DNA from: Henricia sp. BOLD:AAB3569
Lineage: Eukaryota > Echinodermata > Asteroidea > Spinulosida > Echinasteridae
NCBI GenBank assembly: GCA_037783545.1
Contig: JBBELK010000563.1
Coordinates: 1 to 64,000, forward strand
DNA length: 64,000 nt
Direction of reading: 5' to 3'
The position numbers and the translations under genes are program-made. The notes below the pieces were generated by a model, which worked only from the letters and a program-made list of their open reading frames with translations, was not told where the DNA came from and made no database searches. The number at the start of each line of letters is the position of its first letter. Position 1 is the first letter of the stretch. Below are positions 1 through 39,956 of the stretch, in pieces.

Positions 1-423
1 AACTGCATACGTGTATGTTTCGTGTTTTTGCATGCATGCAGTGAAAACATCGGACACTGAACAGTTTTGAAGCGACACTTTGTCCCCAGCTAAAATCGTA
101 GGTATACCGTAATTTACATTTTCTCTTGTTTATATCGCGTAGCATACTGAGAATCTAACAAGAGTGGCAATCAGTTTTTTGGGGGAGCCAGAGTTCGTCT
201 CATCTTCCACAAACGGCAAAAACCACGACCATCGTTGGTCAACATGTACGATACGATGACCCATTGCCTCATCGTAGCTTACGGTGCGTTGCCATGGCAG
301 ATATGCATCGTTAAACCCATCGCAAGTTTCTTGAAATTGTTCTTAGGACGAAACACGAGTTACAAAGCAGTAACCCATCGCATCTCGAGTTACGAAGAAT
401 CGTAAACGTTAGTGAAATCGACC
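1..423 (+). repeat. Dispersed repeat, copy 1
   Basis: This segment matches 25050-25430 in opposite orientation over about 400 bp; for example GCCAGAGTTCGT, CCACGACCATC, TTGCCATGGCA and GTTACGAAG occur in the same order. It has no coding potential that I recognise and ends where the 93-bp array begins. Its outer limit is cut by the window edge. Confidence 0.8.
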
Positions 424-793
424 CCAGGAGCCAGACTGGTTAAGCCAAACAGACTGATTTTGTCATCTGGTTTGATCTTGTCATAATCATCTTGATTATC
501 AAAGGTGCTTACCGATCCAGGGGCCAGACTGGTTAAGCCAAGCAGACTGATTTTGTCATCTGGTTGGTTCTTATCATAATCAGCTGGGTTATCAAAGGTG
601 CTTATATCGATCCAGGGGCCAGACTGGTTAAGCCAAGCAGACCGATTTTGTCATCTGGTTTGATCTTGTCATAATCAGCTGGATTAGCAAAGGTCCTTAC
701 CGATCCAGGGGCCAGACTGGTTAAGCCAAACAGACTGATTTTGTCATCTGGTTTGATCTTGTCATAATCATCTTGATTATCAAAGGTGCTTAC

Positions 794-30144
<29,351 letters not shown>

Positions 30145-30602
30145 CTATCAATAAAAACAAAATTAACACGATACAATGGTCCGTCAGAAAGAATTTACAA
30201 GTCAGACATCACCTTAGACCAATGTACAAAATCCCTGAGAGTGGCTGAAAAGTCTTAAGTCTTAACCCTTCACGAACGTTAGGTGGCACACTGCCCTTGT
30301 CTGGTTCCCAGACCTAAAGATTCAAATCATTCGGTCGCCACGACTAACTACCGGTTACCATTACCAACTCGAATTGAACCAACTCGACTGCTGTGTGTAC
30401 TCAATGCACAATGGTCGAGTTTGTATCCAGTGCGCGAAGCCACCTCAGATATGTTTTGTGCACGCATATGCGGCGCTTGAGGGCACTATTTGCACCTCCT
30501 ACAAAATACCCGCGGAAATGTCGAAATGGTCTAGGCCTATTTGTTTTCGAAGTCGCTAAAATATTCACTTGGAAATTTCTAGGTGTGATGTCCTACCGAA
30601 TG

Positions 30603-30930
30603 CTGGACAACTCGCGCCCTGGACAACTCGCGCCCTGGACAACTCGCGCCCTGGACAACTCGCGCCCTGGACAACTCGCGCCCGGGACAACTCGCGCCCG
30701 GGACAACTCGCGCCCGGGACAACTCGCGCCCGGGACAACTCGCGCCCGGGACAACTCGCGCCCGGGACAACTCGCGCCCGGGACAACTCGCGCCCGGGAC
30801 AACTCGCGCCCGGGACAACTCGCGCCCGGGACAACTCGCGCCCGGGACAACTCGCGCCCGGGACAACTCGCGCCCTGGACAACTCAAACCCGAGACAACT
30901 CAAACCCGAGACAACTCAAACCCGAGACAA
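30603..30930. repeat. 16-bp GC-rich minisatellite
   Basis: About twenty uninterrupted units of GGACAACTCGCGCCCG, with CCTGG variants at the edges and AACCCGAG variants at the right end. Period 16 is not a multiple of three, which leaves several frames open on both strands and produces spurious QLAPGTT- or SCPGREL-type peptides. It lies upstream of the ACO2 start. Confidence 0.97.
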
Positions 30931-31204
30931 CTCGTACCCCTTTTGTTATGATCATTTTGCTGTAAATGTCCTGCAAAACATCTCCCCCTTTCCCCCCCAA
31001 AAAACAACAGTTTCAGCTAACACGCAGTAAAAGTCATCCAAGGTCCGGGGGCGAGTCGGTCCAAAAACGAGTTGGAAAGGGGTGACTCGGCTAGGGGGCG
31101 ACTTGACCTAGGCCTACCGCCTCTGATCATGGCAATTTTGGTAAAACGCGGAACGGTGGAGCGGAACGGTGGAACGGAACGCAGAACCGTTCCATTCCAC
31201 TGTA

Positions 31205-31310
31205 CGGTTGTCGGACGCTTCGCCCCATTTCCACTTTGCCCCATGTCAGTTCGCCCCATCTATGCTATTTAGCCGGCATGCAGTAAGTTAAAAAAAAAGG
31301 GAAAAGAGTC
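31205..31310. repeat. Inverted partner of 35075-35220
   Basis: CGCCCCATCTATGCTATTTA, GCCGGC and an A-tract appear here and in complement at 35080-35150. CCCCATGTCAGTTCG words also match, and the right copy has extra tandem units of GGGGCGAACTGACAT. The pair may bound a composite element or be two separate insertions. Confidence 0.75.
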
Positions 31311-31587
31311 TAATAACTAGTAACCGTTCGTATATTTTTTCGTTGAGGTCTCATTTGAAAGTGAGGTCTCATTTGCGTCCACTTTTTGAACGATTCAGTT
31401 GGGGCAAGTTCTCACAGCTAATATGCAAACTGTTTTCCTTTAGTCTATATGACACGATAACACCCCAGTGTAGGCCTAAATATGAATTTCGCAGTGAGAA
31501 AATTTCAACTGGCGAGGATAGTATTTTGATTTCCTGTATTTTTTTCTGAATGACTTTTTAACAACACTATTGAGCTCGTGCCAATGA

Positions 31588-31795
31588 CGTCATTTTGGGA
31601 GTCAAATAATACCGCGTCGTTGTGGAAGCAATGTGCGTTCGCGTTGTGTGTGTCTATAGCGTGCGTAACGCGCCATGCTAAGGCTCCCATTGGTGAATTA
31701 AACCGCGTTACGCCCACCAGAGACACACATACATGTATAGCATGAACGCACATCGCTTCCACAATGACTCAGCATTATTTGACTCCCAAAATGGC
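31588..31795. mobile_element. MITE-like element, CATTTTGGGAGTCAAATAAT ends
   Basis: Inverted ends CATTTTGGGAGTCAAATAAT and the complement at 31775-31795, plus inner arms GTGGAAGC.ATGTGCGTTC. The remainder of 31310-32590 holds a sequence at 31990-32190 that resembles 48880-49070 in complement, and an ATA microsatellite at 32564-32583. Confidence 0.78.
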
Positions 31796-33166
31796 GTATT
31801 TGCATACATGTGTTCGAAGGGGGTCAATACAGGGCGTTTGGAAAACGGGCAAAAAAAGGCGGATTAAAATTGGATTTAAGATTTTTATTTTTCGATTGCT
31901 TGCAAACTAAACAAAGAAAAAACAAAACAAAAACATGTCAACTTTAATTAACTGCACTCAAATTCGGCTTAAATCGAATTGGATGAAAATTAAATCTTGT
32001 TGGACCTATTGACTTTTGGGCCATCTTCGTAGGAAAAAAATGCTTACCGGTATGCGTAATAAATGCCATATAAAGTACGCTGGATGGAACATGTTCGTGT
32101 TGCTCGAAATTTGTTCGAAATACGGCGCAACAAATGCGCGACACAAAACAAAATACGCTCAAAATCATGATGCACGTGGCAATTTGTAGAAAGTGTTTTT
32201 TTTACACATCAATTCATTGATGATTCGTTGCCTCCAGTGCCATTGTCAATAGTTCTACATGCCATCCATCTTGTTTTTCCTTTACTATGTTATTTCAAGG
32301 TATGTTGCTTTTGTATCAAGTGTCACATCAGGTAAATGTAATTAGTATTCTTAAACTGTGCAATTTATATTTCTGTCTATTTGTTTTACTTTTGTATATT
32401 TTTTATATTTACCATAGGATCTATATACATGTATTTACATTTATTTATTTATCTTTTTTTCTTAACTTGATGTGGGAGAGACAGGTCCTCGACCACAGTG
32501 ATTTTTATTGCTTTTGTCGCTCCTATGCCCATCTTGTTTATGATGTACATTGTTGGCATGAATAAATAATAATAATAATAATAAAACCAGTCAGTACAGT
32601 ACCTATCTCGTATTTCACGACCGTCACTCACTAGCGGGACCGTCGTGATAATAACAGATCACCAACGTTGTCGTGACACACGGACGGTACATATCCTGAT
32701 AACACACGACAATCGTTACATGCCACGACGTCGGGATAATAACTGACCACATTCGTCATGATACAGCTACTGGTATATGGTGTCCTGTAATTGTACGATG
32801 GTCGTGGTATATTACAACGTCGTACCAATATCCGATTACCATCGTACAAACCGACAATCGCGTCGTATCACGATACACGAAATCGTGTTATATTACGATA
32901 GTCGTAAATGAGTCGCATGTATAATATTAGAATTTCAAATATTTAATCGTCATCAACATCACCATAAATAAGCCTTAATTCTTACTATCAATTGTAGTGA
33001 ATTCCTCCCTTTCAGGTGCAGGGTTAATATTGAATTCCCCTTTGAAATGCCAGGGCAGGTGGCCCAGGCTAAAATAAAAGAAAGCATGCAAGATACGCAT
33101 GCATAGGTTTGCATTGTTTCCTTTGTTTGTGTTTCTTTACTTGAGTTTTTGGTGTGTGACGAGTAA

Positions 33167-33470
33167 AGGCGGATTCACACTATCGCGGAAAAATCAGACT
33201 GTGCCATTGGTTTGTACACAAACTGGTTTGCCGCTTGTGCGCGGCCTATCGCGACGCGCAAAACGTTTTGAGCTGGGTCAAAGTTCAAATTTGTTGAACT
33301 TTGACCGCGGTGCGCTGACCTTTCCAACGCGCAGCCAATGAGGTTTTAGAGAAGCCCCAAGATACCAGAGTAGAATTTTCTATTTTGGAATAATCGGCGA
33401 TTGGGAGCTCATGCAATGCGGTGAGCGCAGCGCGAAAGTGTGATTTTTCCGCGATAGTGTGAATCCGCCT
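33167..33470. mobile_element. MITE with 30-bp perfect terminal repeats and TAA duplication
   Basis: Termini AGGCGGATTCACACTATCGC are perfectly inverted over 30 bp. TAA flanks both sides (33164-33166 and 33471-33473). A TWA duplication is typical of PIF/Harbinger elements. It is nested within the 32592-35039 transposon. Confidence 0.9.
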
Positions 33471-33739
33471 TAAGCTATATAAGCGCGTTGCGCTTAGGTC
33501 TCTCTCTTTCTCTCCAGTGCGACCAGGTCTGACTTAGTGTGTTATACTAGTTAATCAATTTTGTGGCTTTGTGGATCCGGGAATTGGTTCGGTGGCGTTT
33601 GCCCCTCACAGTTTGTGGGTCTGCAAAGTCACTACAAAACATAGCACCACATAACTCGGCAATTTATCACTTCGACTTATTATATGTAATCATTTATTTA
33701 TTACTTTCCGCGTTTCTTAATTTAGAGATACAAAAAATA

Positions 33740-34300
33740 TTTAACTCTCTAAACAATCACTTATATTAATTACTGCAAGTCTTTATGAGAAATAAATTAA
33801 TAGATGATAAGGGACCGTTCATAAACACTTGTAAGGGGGGCCTGATGCAAAACAAATTTCAACGTGAACAATTTTCAGGCTCCACCCCCCCCTTTTGGAG
33901 CGCAAAATTTTTCGGGGCCCCCTTTTTGCCGTGAAAAATAAGCGTCAACCCCACAGAAACTCATATAGACCCAATTTTCATAGGCAAAATCAGGGTGATT
34001 TTTTTCATGCCCTCCCCCCTTTTATCGGTCCAACATTTTCAGGGCCCCCTTTTTGCATCATGCCCCCTAACAAGTGTTTGTGAACGGTCCCTAAATAAAT
34101 AACAATAGATAAATAGGCCCTAATTACTTAGTATCAATCACTGATATTAAATACATGTACTGCAATTTTCATAGATAAGAAATAAAGAAATAAATAGATG
34201 ATAAATAAATAAATAACAATAGATAAATAGGCCTAATACTATCAATCACTGATATTAAATACTGCAAGTCTTCATAAGAAATAATAGATAAGAAAGAAAG
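33740..34300. repeat. AT-rich direct repeats around the GGGACC MITE
   Basis: Units containing CAATCACTGATATTAA, TACTGCAAGTCTT and AATAGATAAATAGGCC occur about three times, at roughly 33760, 34135 and 34250; the MITE interrupts the first. Confidence 0.7.
33811..34091. mobile_element. MITE with GGGACCGTTC ends and TAA duplication
   Basis: Termini GGGACCGTTCATAAACACTT are inverted with two mismatches over 29 bp. TAA lies on both sides (33808-33810 and 34092-34094), again PIF/Harbinger-like. Nested in 32592-35039. Confidence 0.9.
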
Positions 34301-35389
34301 AAATTCGAAAATCCTGCACAATATAGGGCCTACTCCTTTGAAAAATCAACACTCATGACACTGATCAAGTTCACACAAGCAGTGACAAGCAGCGACAAGC
34401 AGCACTGTCTGACTGTAAGCTTACAAGATTATCATATTATAATAACCACAAAAAACAGTTTGACAATAATTATAACAATCATACGTACCATAACAATCAT
34501 GACAATAAAAAGTAAACATGCTTACCAGACATTTTAGTAAAATTTTTCATGAATGGGTATCGGTCTACACGCACGCTGCGAAAACCTGGCAAAAACCACG
34601 TGTGTGAAATGGGACGACTCCCTAGGTTAATGTAACTTTATTTTATGTTGTTAAAATATTAAATGAACATATTTTTAAAACAATTCCATATTTATTCAAA
34701 TGATAACTGCTTGTATTGTTTTAAATCATGTATTTATATGGCCTAAAGTTTCCATAGAGATTACACGTGAAAAACATAGAATGGCGATAATATCAAATAT
34801 CCTTGGTTGATATTTGTTTTCCTTGGTCACCTAGGGGGTCTCGATCCATAGATTTCGAAAAACGATGTTAGAAAGTGCGCTGACCGATCGTTATATGCGC
34901 AAGTAGAGCAAAAGAAAACATGTCGTAACAGGTCAAGACTGTCATAACATAACACGACGAAAATTCGCGGCACATTATGACGTCGTGTCATTTCACGACC
35001 ATTGATGAGGTCGCGTCATACGAGATAGGTACTGTACTGCCAGTGGCGCAGTGTATAAAGTTAATTAGGCATAGGCCTACTCTTTTCCTTTTTTTTTAAC
35101 TGACTGCCGGCTAAATAGCATAGATGGGGCGAAGTGGCGATGGGGCAAAGTGGTATGGGGCGAACTGACATGGGGCGAACTGACATGGGGCGAACTGACA
35201 TGGGGCGAAGTGGGGCGAAGTGACTGTAAAGCCCACTGTACCAACCATGTCCATGTTCCGCATTCTGTTCCCAGGCTCCAACATTCCACCCCTCTGTTAT
35301 TTAAGGTTTGGCACAACTATAGAATACAGGGCCCACTATACTTCAATCTCAACGTCTCCGGAGACGGAGTCACCGTCACGCACTGACGC

Positions 35390-36170
35390 ACATTCATATA
35401 TTGCGCCCTCTCTAGAATGAAATCAAAACATTCACAGACGTCTCCACTTTCATATATTGCGCCCTCTTTAGAATGAACTGTTCAAGCCTATATTGCGCCC
35501 TCTTTGGAATGAACTGTTCAAGCGGCGCGCTCGGAACATTCACAGACGTCTCCCGTCTCCGCGTCTCCGCGTCACCAGATACCCTCTTGCCCAGAATAAT
35601 CGAGTCACACACGTCACGCACTTACACATTCATATATTGCGCCCTCTTTAGAATGAACTGTTCAAGCCTATATTGCGCCCTCTTTGGAATGAACTGTTCA
35701 AGCGGCGCGCTCGGAAACGATCCCGTCGCCGGAGACGGAGTCGCGCACTTCTTTTATTTTAATTACCGACGAAAAAACATTCACAGCCGTCTCCCGTCTC
35801 CGCGTCTCCAGAGACCCTCTTGCCAAGAGAAATGGCGGCACGAGAGGAATGTTTTTAAAAAGGTAAATAAAGACAGGAAGCAGTGACGTTTTTATTCAAA
35901 GTACTTCGGTGTCCAGAGAGGGCGCTTTTCTTTTAATTATCGACCAGATACCCCCCTCGAATTCAAAACATTCACAGCCGTCTCCGCGTCTCCAGAGACC
36001 CTCTTGCCAAGAGAAATGGCGGCACGAGAGGGATGTTTTTAAAAAGGTAAATAAATACAGGAAGCAGTGACGTTTTTATTCAAAGTACTTCGGTGTCCAG
36101 AGAGGGCGCTTTTCTTTTAATTATCGACCGGATACCCCCCTCCAATTCAAAACATTCACAGCCGTCTTCA
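35390..36170. repeat. Tandem direct repeats
   Basis: ATATTGCGCCCTCTTTAGAA/GAACTGTTCAAG units occur at about 35455, 35490, 35633 and 35668. A longer unit (ACATTCACAGCCGTCTC, AATGGCGGCACGAGAGG, GTACTTCGGTGTCCAGAGAG) is duplicated at 35777-35955 and 35968-36145. I recognise no gene in 35220-36480. Confidence 0.85.
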
Positions 36171-36739
36171 GAGTGTCCCTTCTCGGACACTTTGTACTTC
36201 GGAGATTTTTTATAAAAGTAGAATAAAGCCCGATAACAATTCCGGTAACGAATTCACGGCACATTGGTGCTTTCGACCACCAGAGGGCGCTCATCTCCCG
36301 TTTCCCGTATCGCCGTCTCTGCTAGATGTTCGATCACATCGTCTACGACGTCTCCATTCAACTTTGAAAAGGTGCTGTCGCGTGGGCCCTGTATTCTATT
36401 GTTACTCCTAAGGTTTATTAAACAAATTATCTTACCTGTTTCCCCGTTATACGAGCAAAATATGCCATGGTTAAAATTCACTCTCACTCGACCTCAAAGG
36501 TCGATGTTAAATCTCAAACGCTGCAGTAATGTTTGCAAAATTCAAGAAATATCCGAAGAAAAAACTAATTGGGCCGCACGAGGGCGCTGCAAAAGACACA
36601 ATTTAGACTTGACCAAGTCTTTCAAGGCAGATTTGTGTATGTGAGGCTGTGATTACAACGACCTCCGCGCCTTATAATGCCAGGGCAATATGAATGACTC
36701 CATGAGCCTTCTTGGTTGTGGTAGTCCAATGAATAAATT

Positions 36740-36960
36740 CTAATTGTATCTTAAGCTTAGTGGGTCTCTGTCTTTGTTGCGTTGGGCCAATAAAGTATAT
36801 TGGTCTGCCCGAATTCAACCTTAAACGCTGCAGTATGCAGTAATTGTTTTTTTCTGTATAAAGTACATCGGTCAGTCCGAAATCCACCTCAAACGCTGCA
36901 GTAAGATTCCTTTATAAAGTACACTGGTCAGCGTGAAAACCACCTCATGGGGGGTGCGCC
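36740..36960. repeat. CTGCAG-centred unit array, left end
   Basis: About three diverged copies of the unit (complement orientation: AACGCTGCAGTAA, then TATAAAGTA.A.TGGTC, then CACCTC) matching the arrays at 57000-58620. Confidence 0.85.
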
Positions 36961-37019
36961 GTTCGTCAACTAATTATTTAGGCGAATTATAGCATGTTTT
37001 TTCCATGGTTTATCTTAAT

Positions 37020-38235
37020 TCTGTGTAAATAATGCATTTGTGTCAAAGGCCGTTTATGGTTTACAAACAACTCGATTCTTTACAAAACAGGAAATATACT
37101 TGTAGCTGTGCAAATTCATTATTTACAAATAATGAAAATTACCTCGGCGTTCCATACTTTATTAATGAAACCGACCAGTGTACATTTCAATGGTTTACAA
37201 ACAAGAGAATTGTATCGTTCATAGACAATTCCATGGTTTATAAATAATGAATACTGCACATTGCTGCACGTTTTTCTGGTTTACAAATAATACAAAACTA
37301 TCCAGTGCGCAATTACATGGTTTATAAACCAAGAAACTTGCACCGGGGTCTGATTTTCTATGGTTTATAAATAATGAAAATTGGTTAGTGGACGTACAAT
37401 TCCATGGTTTATAAACAATCTAAACTGCGCCGTTCTAATCAATTTTGTGGATTCTGTGGTTTGTAAACAATTACAAATAGTCAATAGGCGTGCATTTTGA
37501 TGGTTTGTAAATAATTGAAAGTGATCGTTGGCTCACAATTTCATGGTTTATAAATAATGAAAATGAGTGTGTCGCAAAATTTCATGGTTTACAAACAGAA
37601 AAAATTAAAGCTTTATACACTTGTCTGTCGTTTGTAAAGGTTGACTATCGATAAAATAAGAAGTATTATGCACTCGGTACATCTCAAAATACGATCATTG
37701 ACGAAAAATTGAAGGGTTTGTAAATAATGAAAATGAACTAGTTAGTGTGTCGCAAAATTTCATGGTTTACAAACAGAGAAAATTAAAGCTTTATACACGT
37801 TTCTGTCGTTTGTAAAGGTTGACTATCGATAAAAAGAGAAGTATTATGCACTCGGTACATCTCAAAATACGATCATTGACGAAAAATTGAAGGGTTTGTA
37901 AACCATGAAAAACACGCTTCATAAACGTTTATTATAATCCAGTAACGTTGCGAGAGCAATGGGTGCGTTCAATTAGCTATCATCGAGTCATAGGGGTGCT
38001 CGTTCATAGTGTGAACAGTCCGGCAGACCATGGCAACAAAGGTATTTATGTGTACAGCTCATCGAACGCCACGGCACAGCCTTCAGCGCGCGCGCGGGAA
38101 ATTCCAGGTTCATTACCTGACTAAACCTAGCCGCGTATTGGGCCCAAAATCCAGCCGCGGTCTCAGCCGCGGTTTCAGCCGCGGTCTCTGCCGCGGTCTT
38201 AAAATCTCAAACGGATGTAGTAAAAGGTGATAAAA
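37020..38235. repeat. Left 1.2-kb inverted arm with TTTACAAA/TTTATAAA array
   Basis: The words TGGTTTACAAAC or TGGTTTATAAATAATG recur every 40-60 bp through 37900. A roughly 170-bp segment near 37580-37740 is repeated at 37760-37910. The arm ends with CAGCCGCGGTNTC tandem units (38150-38200). It matches 55740-56945 in complement almost base for base; the 71-residue open frames in the two arms differ only at the last residue. Confidence 0.95.
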
Positions 38236-38251
38236 TAATAATAATATATAA

Positions 38252-39956
38252 ACTAGAGGTATGACGTTTGTTGTTACAAACGCCAGGTGATCGGGCTAAA
38301 TGAACATTTTGTGATGAATTTCAGACGTTGTTATCACCTGTGGAATGGCAAAAATGGAAGTTCAGCAGCCGATTTCACGAAACTTTACGCAATTGCGCAA
38401 GTCCACTTACGCCATTACTTGCGCAATAACTTATGGCGTAAGTGGACTTGCGCAATTGCGTAAAGTTTCGTGAAATCGGCTGCTGTATACACTAATCCGG
38501 TAACTAATATCTCCTCCTTGCATATCCGCCATAGCTGGGGGTTGATAGCTTGCACCGTTTTGAGATATGAATTGTTGAAATAATAACCTTTGAAATCTTG
38601 TAATGTGACACCTGTGACGACATCATGACGTCACAATTTTGTGCACAAATTGTTGAACAATATGTTGAACATCAAGTTCTTAAATGTGGCGAAGGAATCG
38701 TACCAATATCTGTTGTAGTTTTCAAGATACAGCATTTTAAAACATCTCAGCTCCAAATTTGCGTGATTTGACACCACATTACGTAACCACCGTCCATGTA
38801 ATGACGTCACCAATGGTATAGTCAAAAGGTCCACATGTGTGGAAACATTTCGTTCCGTAGAAATATGGTCAAATTCACTACCACTTTGAATCTATTTGCA
38901 TTCAAAATGCTAAAAAGTTGCACATTTTCGAACAACTTCCGGTTTGGACCGGAAGTAGGCGTCACACAGGGGTCATGACATCGTATGATTTGTTCAGTTC
39001 ATTTAGACTTATCATGTTGTGAAAGAATTGTTCAAGTATCTATTACGGTTCTTGAGATATGAATTTTGAAAATAATAACCTTTGAATTTTTGTAATTTGA
39101 CACCTGATGACGTCATTATTACGTCACACTTGATGCCATCATGATACTATACATGCTGGTGAAAGTCTGCCGTAGGGCCTATGTCTGTATCTAATTTACT
39201 AACGATTCAGCTTGGTTTGATGGGCATTGTTACTGGTAAGTGTAAAAACTGAGATTTCCGTTTTCGTTGAACTTTGACCTCCAATTGACCCCAGAAGGAA
39301 GGGTCAGATGAAAATGCCCACACAAAGAAAGTTGTAGCACAGAATGTCATCTATAAACCTGCTAAATACGAAGATCCTGGGTCACGTGGTTTTCGAGACG
39401 GAAGCATTTTAAAATATGCATATTTTGGTTTTTTGGGAGGTGTAATTTGATACTTGATGACGTCACGATGACGTCACGCTTGATGCCATCATAATATTAA
39501 ACACGCTGGTGAAAGTCTGCTATAGGACCTATGCCTGTACTTAGTTTCTTAAAGATTCAGCTTGGTTTGATGGGCATTGTTGCTCAATAAGTGCAAAAAT
39601 TGAGATTTTCGTTTTCGTTGAACTTTGACCTCAGATTGACCCCAGAAGGAAGGGTCAGATGAAAATGCCCACACAAAGAAAATTGTAGGCCATGATCTGA
39701 TATATAAGCCTGTCAAATACGAAGATCATGGGTCACTTGGTTTTCCAGACGGAAGCATTTTAAAACATGCATATTTTGGTCATTTTTGGTTTGTAATTTG
39801 ATACCTAATGACGTCACAATGACGTCACACTTGTATGCACATCTTCACATTGGGGTTGATGTTCCTACCAAGTTTTAAGTTGATAGCTTGAACCGTTTTG
39901 AAGAAAACCTCTGGAAACGTTTGAGTGGAAAAAGAAAAAGAAAAAAAAACAAAAAA
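38252..39956 (+). repeat. Partial X block (X'')
   Basis: Begins ACTAGAG plus a CGTTTGT/ACAAACG stem-loop and GGTGATCGG. After the palindrome at 38362-38484 it follows the 3' part of block X (compare 41160-42560), ending in a purine and A-rich tract. Confidence 0.8.
38362..38484. mobile_element. Palindromic miniature element, copy 2
   Basis: Perfect 53-bp arms (CAGCAGCCGATTTCACGAAA outward, ...CTTACGCCAT inward) around a 17-base centre. Same family as 19446-19567. No internal sequence beyond the arms. Confidence 0.93.

Larger units (their letters stand above)
32592..35039. mobile_element. 2.45-kb non-autonomous DNA transposon, 22-bp terminal repeats, 5-bp target duplication
   Basis: Perfect 22-bp inverted termini (starting CAGTACAGTACCTATCTCGT) lie at 32592-32613 and 35018-35039. 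Each side is flanked by CCAGT (32587-32591 and 35040-35044). The left subterminal region is full of ACGACGTCG/GTCGTGAT words. No transposase frame is visible. Five-base duplications are known for Transib, but these termini do not match that family well, so I leave it unassigned. Confidence 0.85.

Noticed and set aside
30603-30930. CRISPR-like array
   Set aside because: Units are contiguous 16-mers without spacers and the DNA is eukaryotic.
30565-31030. Several overlapping long open frames with QLAPGTTRARDNSRP-type or SCPGRELSRARVV-type repeats
   Set aside because: They are translations of the 16-bp minisatellite in several frames and on both strands; no flanking coding sequence or splice context supports a protein.
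34500-34545. ATGTCTG followed by GTAAGC on the minus strand as a first exon of ACO2
   Set aside because: The phase does not join in frame with exon 1 as traced, and the site lies inside the 32592-35039 transposon.
37032-37247. 71-codon frame conserved in the two 1.2-kb arms
   Set aside because: The arms are almost identical over non-coding sequence too, so conservation of this frame is not evidence of coding.
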